Of a stretch of DNA of 64,000 bases, positions 25,432 to 33,062 are shown in pieces. The DNA is taken from positions 271,618-335,617 of the forward strand of contig JBGGOQ010000002.1 of assembly GCA_041320695.1 (NCBI GenBank), read 5' to 3'. The stretch is from Caldicellulosiruptoraceae bacterium PP1 (GTDB taxonomy: Bacteria > Bacillota > Thermoanaerobacteria > Caldicellulosiruptorales > Caldicellulosiruptoraceae). The stretch's first letter is position 1; each line of letters starts with the position of its first letter. Below the pieces are notes generated by a model. That model was not told the origin of the DNA and did not search any database. It saw only the letters and a program-made list of their open reading frames with translations. A program made the position numbers and the translations under genes.

Positions 25432-26868
25432 AAAAAATATAAGATAAATTACAAAAGATTTTATATAAGTGTTGGTATTCTTTTAATTTTACTCATTTTA
25501 ATTACTGCATTATTTAAAACATTGTTTACCCCAAAGGTTATTTCTCAGGATGATTATCTTTCATATATTGAAAAGGTTTTTAGGGTGAAAAAAGAAAATA
25601 TTTCTAATCTAAAGATAGCAATTAATTTATTGCCTGATCAAAGCTATTTATATAAGTATAACTTTGATATAAATGATACATATTACGAGGTATATCTTAA
25701 AGAAAACAAGCAGATTGTTTATTTTAATAAAACAGCTCAGGCAAATAAATTATCAAGATTCACAGTAAGGGATGCTAAAAGGGAAGGGTTTAGGTGGTTA
25801 TATAAGTTGGCCCCATACACTAAAGGCAATGTAGACATTTATGTTGAAGAAACTAATAATAATATAAAATGCAATTTTGTTAGAATAGAGTCTGATAAAA
25901 AGGTTTTAGACAATTGGGCTCATGTTATATTTAATAAAGATAATGGTGATTTAATTAATTTTGAGATAAATTGGTTTAAGTATGTTACATTTAATGATGG
26001 AGTGAAGAAGGGAAATGAAAGAGATATTCTTCTGAATAACATAAGCATTTTTCCAGTGATAGATACTGATTCTGAAATAAAGCTAACAACGCTTAATAAT
26101 ATTTTGGGTTATCCTAATATATATTATGAATATACTTCTAAACAAGTATTCCCAAAGGTAAAGCAGAATAAGGAGATAAATCTTTCAACATATAACAGCT
26201 ATATTAAATATGCACAAGCAAAGAGTTCATTAAAAGGTGTAGAATTGAAAATTGAAAAGATTTTAAATCTTTTATCAAACAAACATAATCAAATATATTA
26301 TTCAAAAAACAAACTTAAATTTGCCTCTTCTTGGTATAAATATGAAGATAATTCAAACAATAATCAAATAAAAATTGAACTTGATGGATATGGAAATATT
26401 TTAAGTATTGATGCAAAACTAAAAAAAACAGTTGGAATTACTGATAAAATAAATGATATAAGAACACTTAATGATAAAGCAGAGCAAGTTTTTAAAGTAA
26501 TAACAGGTAAATATATTGATGGCCGAAATTATAGAACAACACAAGATACAACTCACGAGGTTTTATATAAATTATCTATTGGGAATATTGATATTTTAAA
26601 TGGTAAAATGAATATAGTATTTGATAAAAAAAGTGGTATAGTTTTAATAATGCAATATAATTTAGGGTTTAAGCCTGAATTTTTGAGAAAGATTGAAAAA
26701 ATTGAAAATGTTAATAAGTATATAGATATGATAAAAGCTCAAGGCTTTGAGGAAAAATATAAGATAGCAAAAGATTATGGAAAGGTATATTTATATGAGC
26801 AAAATATTGATGCGAACCTGGTCTTAACGCCCAAGTTTAATCTTAACTATATGCTTAATATTAATTAG
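25429..26868 (+). CDS. Membrane-anchored YcdB/PepSY-like protein
   Basis: 479 residues. One N-terminal transmembrane segment (about 11-31) precedes an extracytoplasmic part containing repeated PepSY/YcdB-like units: one around 40-200 (KANKLSRFTVRDAKREGFRWL-like helix, then NFVRIESDKKVLDNWAHVIFNK) and another around 280-430 (LNDKAEQVFKVITGKYIDG). Such domains are thought to restrain proteases or act in the envelope; the exact role is unknown. The start is preceded by a hairpin-spaced ribosome site. It lies between folE2 and an amidohydrolase gene. Confidence 0.65.
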   Translation: MKKYKINYKRFYISVGILLILLILITALFKTLFTPKVISQDDYLSYIEKVFRVKKENISNLKIAINLLPDQSYLYKYNFDINDTYYEVYLKENKQIVYFNKTAQANKLSRFTVRDAKREGFRWLYKLAPYTKGNVDIYVEETNNNIKCNFVRIESDKKVLDNWAHVIFNKDNGDLINFEINWFKYVTFNDGVKKGNERDILLNNISIFPVIDTDSEIKLTTLNNILGYPNIYYEYTSKQVFPKVKQNKEINLSTYNSYIKYAQAKSSLKGVELKIEKILNLLSNKHNQIYYSKNKLKFASSWYKYEDNSNNNQIKIELDGYGNILSIDAKLKKTVGITDKINDIRTLNDKAEQVFKVITGKYIDGRNYRTTQDTTHEVLYKLSIGNIDILNGKMNIVFDKKSGIVLIMQYNLGFKPEFLRKIEKIENVNKYIDMIKAQGFEEKYKIAKDYGKVYLYEQNIDANLVLTPKFNLNYMLNIN

Positions 26869-26891
26869 AACTAAAGAAAGGAATGACGAGA

Positions 26892-28061
26892 ATGGATATA
26901 CTTATAAAGAATGCCAAGATATATACTATGGATGATATGGGTATAATTGAAAATGGAGACATATACATTGAAGATGGTAAGATAGTTGAAGTTGGAGAGA
27001 TTAAAAATACACAAGCACAATATATAATTGATGCAAAAGGTAAAATGGTATTTCCAGGGTTTATAGATGCTCATTCTCATCTTGGAATGTGGGAAGATTC
27101 TATAGGTTTTGAGGGAGCTGACGGAAATGAAGATACAGACCCTGTTACTCCTCATCTAAGAGCAATTGATGGTATAAACCCATTTGATAGGGCATTTAAG
27201 GAGGCATTAGAGGCTGGTGTAACATGCTCTGCTACTGGTCCTGGAAGTGCAAATGTTATTGGTGGGCAATTTGCTGTTATAAAAACATTTGGCAAGAGAA
27301 TTGATAAAATGGTTGTAAAAAGTCCAGCAGCAATGAAGATAGCTTTTGGCGAGAACCCAAAAAGCGTATATCATGAAAAGCATCAAGCTCCTTCTACAAG
27401 AATGGCAACAGCAGCTATTTTGCGTGATGCATTATACAAAGCTAAAGAATACTTAGAGAAAATTGAAGAAGCTGAAAAAGATGAAGATACTCAACCACCA
27501 GATTTTGATATAAAAAATCAAAGCCTTATTCCTGTTTTAAAAAGAGAAATACCACTTAAAGCTCATGCACATAGAAGTGATGATATATTTACTGCAATTA
27601 GAATTGCTAAGGAATTTAATTTGGATCTTACATTAGACCATGTTACTGAAGGCCATCTTATTGTTGATGAACTAAAAGAAGAAGGCTATCCATGTATTGT
27701 AGGACCTAATCTTACTGATAGATCAAAGATAGAACTTAAAAATCTTGACTTTAAAAATCCTGGTATATTATCACAAAACGGATTATTGGTTGCAATAATG
27801 ACAGATCATCCTGTAATACCACTAAAGTACTTGCCATTATGTGCTGCATTGGCTGTAAAAAGTGGTATGGATGAATATGAAGCATTAAAGGCAATAACAA
27901 TAAATCCAGCAAAAATTCTAAAGGTAGCTGATAGAGTTGGAAGTATCAAAGTTGGGAAAGACGCAGATATTGTGATAATGGATGGACATCCCTTTGATCT
28001 ATTTTCAAATGTAGAATATGTTATTATTGATGGGCAAATTGCTTTTAAAAAAGAGGGATAA
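26892..28061 (+). CDS. Amidohydrolase (imidazolonepropionase/dihydroorotase-like)
   Basis: About 389 residues from ATG 26892 (AAAGG nine bases upstream; an ATG at 26883 sits too close to the site). The metal motif GFIDAHSHLG, then a central lysine region, HAHRSDDI, LDHVTEG and the distal Asp in MTDHPVIP define a metal-dependent amidohydrolase of the D-aminoacylase/imidazolonepropionase-like subgroup. The C-terminal VGSIKVGKDADIVIMDGHPF is the usual end. Cytoplasmic. Substrate unknown. It is 3 bases from tsaE, so co-transcribed with the t6A genes. Confidence 0.88.
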   Translation: MDILIKNAKIYTMDDMGIIENGDIYIEDGKIVEVGEIKNTQAQYIIDAKGKMVFPGFIDAHSHLGMWEDSIGFEGADGNEDTDPVTPHLRAIDGINPFDRAFKEALEAGVTCSATGPGSANVIGGQFAVIKTFGKRIDKMVVKSPAAMKIAFGENPKSVYHEKHQAPSTRMATAAILRDALYKAKEYLEKIEEAEKDEDTQPPDFDIKNQSLIPVLKREIPLKAHAHRSDDIFTAIRIAKEFNLDLTLDHVTEGHLIVDELKEEGYPCIVGPNLTDRSKIELKNLDFKNPGILSQNGLLVAIMTDHPVIPLKYLPLCAALAVKSGMDEYEALKAITINPAKILKVADRVGSIKVGKDADIVIMDGHPFDLFSNVEYVIIDGQIAFKKEG

Positions 28062-28064
28062 AAT

Positions 28065-28511
28065 ATGAAAATTGTTTCAAATTCGTATGAAAGAACTATT
28101 GAAATTGGTAACATTATAGGGCAAAATCTAAAAAGAGGGTCAATAGTGTGCTTAGATGGTGAACTAGGTGCTGGCAAAACAGCTTTGACACTTGGAATTT
28201 CAAAAGCTTTTGGTGTAGATGATGTATCTAGCCCTACTTTTACTATTTTTCATATATATTATGGTAATTCACTACCAATATTCCATTTTGATGTTTACAG
28301 AATTGAAGAGAATGAATTAGAGGATATTGGATATGAAGAGTTTTTCTACGATGATGGTATTACTATAATAGAATGGGCAGATAAATTAAAAAGGCTATAT
28401 CCAAGAGAGTGCCTTAAAATATATATAAATATATTGGAAAATAATGATAGAGAGATAGAGATAATACCTATTGGAAACAAATATATGCATTTTAAGGACG
28501 TGATTTTTTAA
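28065..28511 (+). CDS. tsaE: tRNA t6A synthesis ATPase TsaE
   Basis: 148 residues. The Walker A motif GELGAGKTA (32-40) and the following SSPTFTIFHIYYG, FHFDVYRIE and IIEWADKL blocks are diagnostic. TsaE is the ATPase that resets the TsaBD complex during threonylcarbamoyl-adenosine synthesis at position 37 of ANN-decoding tRNAs. Overlaps tsaB by one base; tsaD is not in the window. Confidence 0.95.
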   Translation: MKIVSNSYERTIEIGNIIGQNLKRGSIVCLDGELGAGKTALTLGISKAFGVDDVSSPTFTIFHIYYGNSLPIFHFDVYRIEENELEDIGYEEFFYDDGITIIEWADKLKRLYPRECLKIYINILENNDREIEIIPIGNKYMHFKDVIF

Positions 28512-29179
28512 TGCTTATTCTTGGAATTGAGACATCTGGAAAAGTAGCTTCTGTTGCTGTATCAGATAATCTTAAGATTATTTCAGAAGTTACACTTAAT
28601 ACAAAGCTTGTTCATTCAGTTATGCTTATGGATTTGATAGATACATCTTTAAAAAATCCAGGGTTATCAATAGATGATATAGATATTTTTGCATGTTCAA
28701 TAGGTCCTGGATCTTTCACAGGTCTTAGAATAGGGGTTTCTACTATAAAAGCATTCTCATATGCTAAAGATAAAAAGTGCATTGGTGTAAATTCATTAGA
28801 AGCATTATGCTATAATGCTTTTGGTACAAATAAATATATAATACCAGTAATTGATGCAAAATCTAATATGCTTTTTTCTGCTGTGTATAGATTTGAAGAT
28901 GATGCACTAAAAACATATGAAAATGTTGGTATATACAGTATTGAGGAGATAAATAAGTTTACTGAAAAATATAAAGACTATGTTCTTATTGGTGAGGGTA
29001 TTGATGTTTACATGTTCGAAAATCTTAATAAAGTTCCCGAATTTATAAGATATCAAAAAGCCTCAAATGTATGTATTAAAGCCTTTGAACTATATAATGA
29101 AGGGAAGTCAATTTCTCATTTTGATTTAAATCCATTGTATCTTAAAAAATCATATGCAGAAAAGGAGAAAAGCATTTGA
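28511..29179 (+). CDS. tsaB: tRNA t6A synthesis protein TsaB
   Basis: 222 residues, the common length for TsaB. LILGIETSGKVASVAVSD and CSIGPGSFTGLRIGVSTIKAF are the family hallmarks of this inactive ASKHA paralogue, which scaffolds TsaD and TsaE. It is embedded in the tsaE-tsaB-rimI cluster with overlapping ends. Confidence 0.95.
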   Translation: MLILGIETSGKVASVAVSDNLKIISEVTLNTKLVHSVMLMDLIDTSLKNPGLSIDDIDIFACSIGPGSFTGLRIGVSTIKAFSYAKDKKCIGVNSLEALCYNAFGTNKYIIPVIDAKSNMLFSAVYRFEDDALKTYENVGIYSIEEINKFTEKYKDYVLIGEGIDVYMFENLNKVPEFIRYQKASNVCIKAFELYNEGKSISHFDLNPLYLKKSYAEKEKSI

Positions 29180-29610
29180 TTAGAAGAATGACCCATAATG
29201 ATATAGATGAAGTTTATGAAATTGAAGTCTTATCTTTTTCAGAACCATGGAGCAAGACTCTTTTTGAGGATGAACTCGAAAATGAGCTTGCTCATTACTT
29301 TGTTTATGAAGAATCTGGTAAAGTGATAGGCTATGTTGGAATGTATCATATTCTAAACGAAGGACACATAACAAACATAGCCGTGAATCCAGATTTTAGA
29401 GGCAAGGGTATTGGTAAAGAACTGCTTTTGCATATTTTAAAGTATGCGAAAGAGAATGATATTGTTGCACTAACTCTCGAGGTAAGAAAAAGTAATATTG
29501 TAGCTCAAAATCTATATAAAAGTTTTGGCTTTAAGGAGGCTGGTATCAGAAAAAACTACTACAAAAACCCAACCGAAGATGCTGTAATTATGTGGCTTTA
29601 TTTAGGCTAA
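29176..29610 (+). CDS. rimI: Ribosomal protein S18-alanine N-acetyltransferase
   Basis: 144 residues, TTG start overlapping the tsaB stop, with AAAGGAG upstream. The GNAT fold is clear: acetyl-CoA loop VNPDFRGKGIGKELLLHI, then LEVRKSNIVAQNLYKSFGFKEAG. RimI acetylates the N-terminus of S18 (and perhaps other proteins) and is regularly clustered with tsaB. Its stop codon overlaps the convergent bactofilin-like gene. Confidence 0.92.
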   Translation: MIRRMTHNDIDEVYEIEVLSFSEPWSKTLFEDELENELAHYFVYEESGKVIGYVGMYHILNEGHITNIAVNPDFRGKGIGKELLLHILKYAKENDIVALTLEVRKSNIVAQNLYKSFGFKEAGIRKNYYKNPTEDAVIMWLYLG

Positions 29611-30329
29611 GAAACTTTTGATTGAGTATTTACAACAGAAGAGGGATCTATAGCTAATGAATCTGTATATTCAACTATTTCAATCTCACAATTTGGCCCA
29701 ATTTCTATATTCCTGCCACGTACAATCTTACAGGTGGTATTTTCAAGATGAATAACATCACCTTCTATGCTGTTTACATCAAGCCTTGAATCAAAAGACC
29801 TGATTAAATTTGATAATAATGGAATTTTTACACCCTTTACATATATACTTGTGCATCCGATTTCTCTAACAGAACATTTTCTGAAAACCTTTATTGAAAT
29901 ATTCTCAGCATTGAGGAGCCCATCTATGTTAAAGCTGCCTTTGACCTCAAAGTTATCAGCACTGAAATCACCCTTTGTGCTAACAAAGCCATTAATTTCA
30001 ACATTATTAGCATCAACATTACCAAGTATATTAAGTGTACCATTGATTTCAAAATTATCAGTATTTAGATCATTTGATATAGAGCATGTGCCATTTACCT
30101 CAATACTATCTGTTTTTACAAAGCCGTTAAAGTTAGCAGTTCCATTTATTTCAATACTTTGAGCATGAACATCACCTTGATGATTAATAACTCCATTACA
30201 TTCTAATGTAGTACAGTTAATATTTCCGTTTCCATTTCCAGCGCCGTTAATCTCTACATTGCTATAATTTCCTCCTGCAATTTGGCCAGCACCATTAATA
30301 ACTACGTTATATCTTTCATTTTCACTCAT
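29607..30329 (-). CDS. Bactofilin-like polymer-forming protein (YhbE/YhbF type)
   Basis: 240 residues. From residue 8 to about 140 the sequence is a run of short beta-helix turns built on INGxxNxxG-type repeats (EINGTANFNG, EVNGTCSISN, EINGTLNILG), the hallmark of bactofilins and YhbE/YhbF of Bacillus. A more variable tail follows. Such proteins polymerise without nucleotide and organise envelope or stress structures. It is 15 bases downstream of a YhbD homologue, the same pairing as in Bacillus yhbD-yhbE-yhbF. Its stop overlaps that of rimI. Confidence 0.85.
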   Translation of the reverse strand: MSENERYNVVINGAGQIAGGNYSNVEINGAGNGNGNINCTTLECNGVINHQGDVHAQSIEINGTANFNGFVKTDSIEVNGTCSISNDLNTDNFEINGTLNILGNVDANNVEINGFVSTKGDFSADNFEVKGSFNIDGLLNAENISIKVFRKCSVREIGCTSIYVKGVKIPLLSNLIRSFDSRLDVNSIEGDVIHLENTTCKIVRGRNIEIGPNCEIEIVEYTDSLAIDPSSVVNTQSKVS

Positions 30330-30344
30330 AAAAAATCTCCCTTT

Positions 30345-30965
30345 CTATATTTTTTTCAGTTTTAATTCTTCAATACACTTTTCAATATCAATAGAAGCAA
30401 TAATCTTAGCCTCTTTATCAAACAATGTATTTTCACAACCAAGGACAATAAATGATATACCAAATTTTCTCACAATACTTAAAATTTTGTATGTTCCAAC
30501 AAAATTTTCATCAGAACTAGGATTTAATGTGTCAATTATAAGCTTTGCTTCTTCTAATGTGATTTCACTGTTAATAAGTAAACTGTCAATAATATAAGAG
30601 CATATAATCTCAGTGAACGATAATAATTGCTTTTCACCCCAGAACATCTTCAGAAAATTAAATGTTCTTGACGAAACAATGTTATGGGTTATTAAACTGT
30701 CTAGAGTAAGCTCTCTTATAACTATATTTTCAGAGAATACATCAGCTAATTGGTCAAGGGACAGGTCATCTTTCATATTTTTGATTTTATTTATCCTGTC
30801 TATTATCTTATCTTTTGGGAAAAATGTTTCTTGTCCTGTAAATGTAGATTTTCTAATAAACCATTCCTCAGGAATAAGCTTTTTCCTTTTCCAACGATAA
30901 AGCTGTCCATATGATATCTTTGTTATCTCTAATAGTTCCTTTTTTGAAATAAGTTCTTCGTTCAT
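30345..30965 (-). CDS. yhbD: YhbD-family regulator (DUF4004, MerR-like HTH)
   Basis: About 206 residues from ATG 30965 (GAGGTGG upstream); an in-frame start at 30998 is possible but lacks a site. The N-terminus ISKKELLEITKISYGQLYRW, with RKKLIPEEWFIRKSTFTGQETFFPK, is the YhbD signature: a MerR-like winged helix. The rest is alpha-helical and not assigned. It precedes the bactofilin-like gene, which it probably controls. A palindrome in its own promoter suggests autoregulation. Confidence 0.88.
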   Translation of the reverse strand: MNEELISKKELLEITKISYGQLYRWKRKKLIPEEWFIRKSTFTGQETFFPKDKIIDRINKIKNMKDDLSLDQLADVFSENIVIRELTLDSLITHNIVSSRTFNFLKMFWGEKQLLSFTEIICSYIIDSLLINSEITLEEAKLIIDTLNPSSDENFVGTYKILSIVRKFGISFIVLGCENTLFDKEAKIIASIDIEKCIEELKLKKI

Positions 30966-30983
30966 TTTTGCCACCTCAATATT

Positions 30984-31012
30984 ATTGTAACATAACAATG
31001 TTACACTGTAAA
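30984..31012 (-). promoter_or_regulatory. yhbD promoter with spacer palindrome
   Basis: On the minus strand TTTACA (31012-31007), 17 bases, TACAAT (30989-30984). The interval 30986-31005 is an inverted repeat with 8-bp perfect arms, TGTAACAT-AACA-ATGTTACA, lying between and touching both hexamers. MerR-type regulators bind the spacer in just this way. The promoter begins inside the 55-base gap after the DUF5658 gene. Confidence 0.7.
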
Positions 31013-31020
31013 CAATAATT

Positions 31021-31332
31021 CTATAAATTTTGGAATATAAGTATGTGTTTTATAACTACTAAACTGTATTGAAGTAAAATAATATTAACAGCAATTATCA
31101 AATATTTATATTTTGAGATATATATAAAAATAAGACTTAAACACATCATTACAAAAAATACCTTGAATATTAAAAAATATAAAGGATTTTTGACTATGAG
31201 AAATCTCATTATAGGATTTGCTTCGTATATAAAAGAGTATTTTATACCAATATAGGTAAAAATAGCATCAATGAAATTTAATAAATAAAGAGAAAGGATT
31301 AATAAAAAATATTTAATTTTTTGAATACTCAA
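31021..31332 (-). CDS. DUF5658 small membrane protein
   Basis: 103 residues with three or four transmembrane segments. LNFIDAIFTYIGIKYSFIYEANPIMRFLI matches the DUF5658 pattern (an N-D-x-x-T motif in helix 1 and an E-x-N-P turn before helix 2). Function unknown. It is immediately upstream of yhbD on the same strand but yhbD has its own promoter. Confidence 0.75.
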   Translation of the reverse strand: MSIQKIKYFLLILSLYLLNFIDAIFTYIGIKYSFIYEANPIMRFLIVKNPLYFLIFKVFFVMMCLSLIFIYISKYKYLIIAVNIILLQYSLVVIKHILIFQNL

Positions 31333-31510
31333 AAATAATCACCTCATTAATATAATTGCAAAAATAATGAAATATAAACTATTTAAAACAATATTGAATA
31401 AAATAAATATGTATTGATAAATTAGTAATTACTTTCAAAATTATAATTGTTATAAAGCCTTTTAAGTTATATAATATTTTAGTAAGTTTAAAGAAGGAAG
31501 GGGGCATATA

Positions 31511-32860
31511 ATGAAAAGATTGTTTGGCACTGATGGCGTTAGAGGAATTGCAAACCAAGAGCTTACTTGTGAGCTTGCGTTTAACCTTGGGCGTGCAGGT
31601 GCATATGTTTTAACAAAGGTACACAAGAAACCAAAGATAATAATAGGGAAGGACACAAGGCTTTCTTGTGATATGCTTGAGTCTTCATTAGCAGCAGGGT
31701 TATCTTCTGTTGGTGCAGATGTTTATCTTGTTGGGGTAACAACAACACCGGCTATTGCATATCTAACTCGTGAAAAAGGATTTGATGCTGGGGTTATGAT
31801 TTCAGCGTCACATAATCCTTATGAATTTAATGGAATTAAGTTTTTTAACTCTGATGGATTTAAACTTTCAGATGCTACAGAAATGGAGATTGAGGATATT
31901 ATACTAAATAATAGGTTTGATGTTATCCCAAAACCAGAGAATAATATGATTGGTAAAATTCAAACAATCGATTTGAAAGAGGATTATAAGAGATTTTTAA
32001 AGTCGACTGTTGATGGACTTAATTTAGTTGGGACAAAGATAGTTCTTGATTGCGCAAATGGTGCTTCGTATAAGATTGCACCTGAAATTTTTAGAGAGCT
32101 TGGTGCTGATGTTGTTGTTCTTTCTGATAATCCAAATGGTATAAATATTAACAAAAACTGTGGGTCTACACATTTGGAACATCTTCAGGAAGAAGTCTTA
32201 AAACATCAAGCTGATTTTGGTATTGCCTTTGACGGTGATGCTGATAGATGCTTGGCTGTTGATGAAAATGGTGAGGTTGTTGATGGCGACAAAATAATGC
32301 TTTTGATTGCAAACAATCTCAAAAAACAAGGGAAATTATCAAGTGATACATTGGTTGTTACAGTTATGAGTAACTTAGGACTTTTTGTTGCAGCAAAAGA
32401 ACTTGATATAAACCTTGAAGTAACTAAAGTAGGAGATAGATATGTTTTAGAGAAGATGCTTGATGGTAATTTTGTTGTTGGTGGAGAGCAATCAGGGCAT
32501 ATTATCCTATTAAGTCACACAACAACTGGAGATGGTATTTTAACATCACTACATCTTGCTAAATTAATAAAAGAAAGTGGCCAAAAGTTATCCGAACTCT
32601 CAAAAATCATGAAAGTATTTCCTCAAGTTCTCAAAAATGCAAAAGTATCAAATGAGAGAAAGAATGACTATATAAATGATATTAAAATAAAGAATTTTAT
32701 TTCTGACCTTGAAAATAAATACAGCGGGAAAGGTAGAGTTTTAATAAGACCATCTGGTACAGAGCCACTTGTAAGAGTAATGATTGAGGGAGAAAACCTT
32801 GAAGAAATAACAAATGATGCTTCAAATCTTGCATTGCTAATAGAAGAAAGACTATCATAA
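31511..32860 (+). CDS. glmM: Phosphoglucosamine mutase
   Basis: 449 residues. The active site ISASHNP carries the phosphorylated Ser100, the metal loop is DGDADRCLA, the sugar loop GGEQSGHI, and the phosphate loop RPSGTEPLVRVM. GlmM converts glucosamine-6-phosphate to glucosamine-1-phosphate for UDP-GlcNAc. The gene is followed by a hairpin and the glmS ribozyme, so GlmM and GlmS, two consecutive steps, appear to share a transcript. Confidence 0.97.
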   Translation: MKRLFGTDGVRGIANQELTCELAFNLGRAGAYVLTKVHKKPKIIIGKDTRLSCDMLESSLAAGLSSVGADVYLVGVTTTPAIAYLTREKGFDAGVMISASHNPYEFNGIKFFNSDGFKLSDATEMEIEDIILNNRFDVIPKPENNMIGKIQTIDLKEDYKRFLKSTVDGLNLVGTKIVLDCANGASYKIAPEIFRELGADVVVLSDNPNGININKNCGSTHLEHLQEEVLKHQADFGIAFDGDADRCLAVDENGEVVDGDKIMLLIANNLKKQGKLSSDTLVVTVMSNLGLFVAAKELDINLEVTKVGDRYVLEKMLDGNFVVGGEQSGHIILLSHTTTGDGILTSLHLAKLIKESGQKLSELSKIMKVFPQVLKNAKVSNERKNDYINDIKIKNFISDLENKYSGKGRVLIRPSGTEPLVRVMIEGENLEEITNDASNLALLIEERLS

Positions 32861-32870
32861 AGTCTTTCTT
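32844..32870 (+). other. Perfect hairpin at the 3' end of glmM, just before the glmS ribozyme
   Basis: AAGAAAGACT (32844-32853) and AGTCTTTCTT (32861-32870) form a 10-bp perfect stem with loop ATCATAA, which contains the glmM stop codon. No U-tract follows. It ends 6 bases before the predicted ribozyme cleavage site, so after self-cleavage it would cap the 3' end of glmM mRNA. Confidence 0.7.
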
Positions 32871-32871
32871 A

Positions 32872-33022
32872 CAAAAGCGCCTGAACCTACAAATACAGTA
32901 GGTTGACGAGGACCGAGGCTAATCGAGTTATCGGCGGATACCTCGGCGGATAAAGCCAAATAGCTTTATTCGAAAGTCTATGCTACAAAGCTTTTGGGGT
33001 AACCCAAAGACAAAGGCATAGG
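32872..33022 (+). ncRNA. glmS ribozyme: glmS ribozyme-riboswitch
   Basis: The conserved core AGCGCCTGAAC starts at 32876; the predicted cleavage is between A32876 and G32877. P2 is CCTAC/GTAGG, followed by TTGACGAGGACCGAGG, then ATCGAGTTATCGGCGGATACC with CCTCGG closing P2.1/P3 elements, and P4/P4.1 from GTCTATGC to GGCATAGG. The order of these blocks is that of known glmS ribozymes, which self-cleave with glucosamine-6-phosphate as cofactor and trigger decay of glmS mRNA. It lies 41 bases upstream of glmS. Confidence 0.93.
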
Positions 33023-33062
33023 CAGTTTGCATAGATATTTAGATTTTAGGAGGATTATATAT

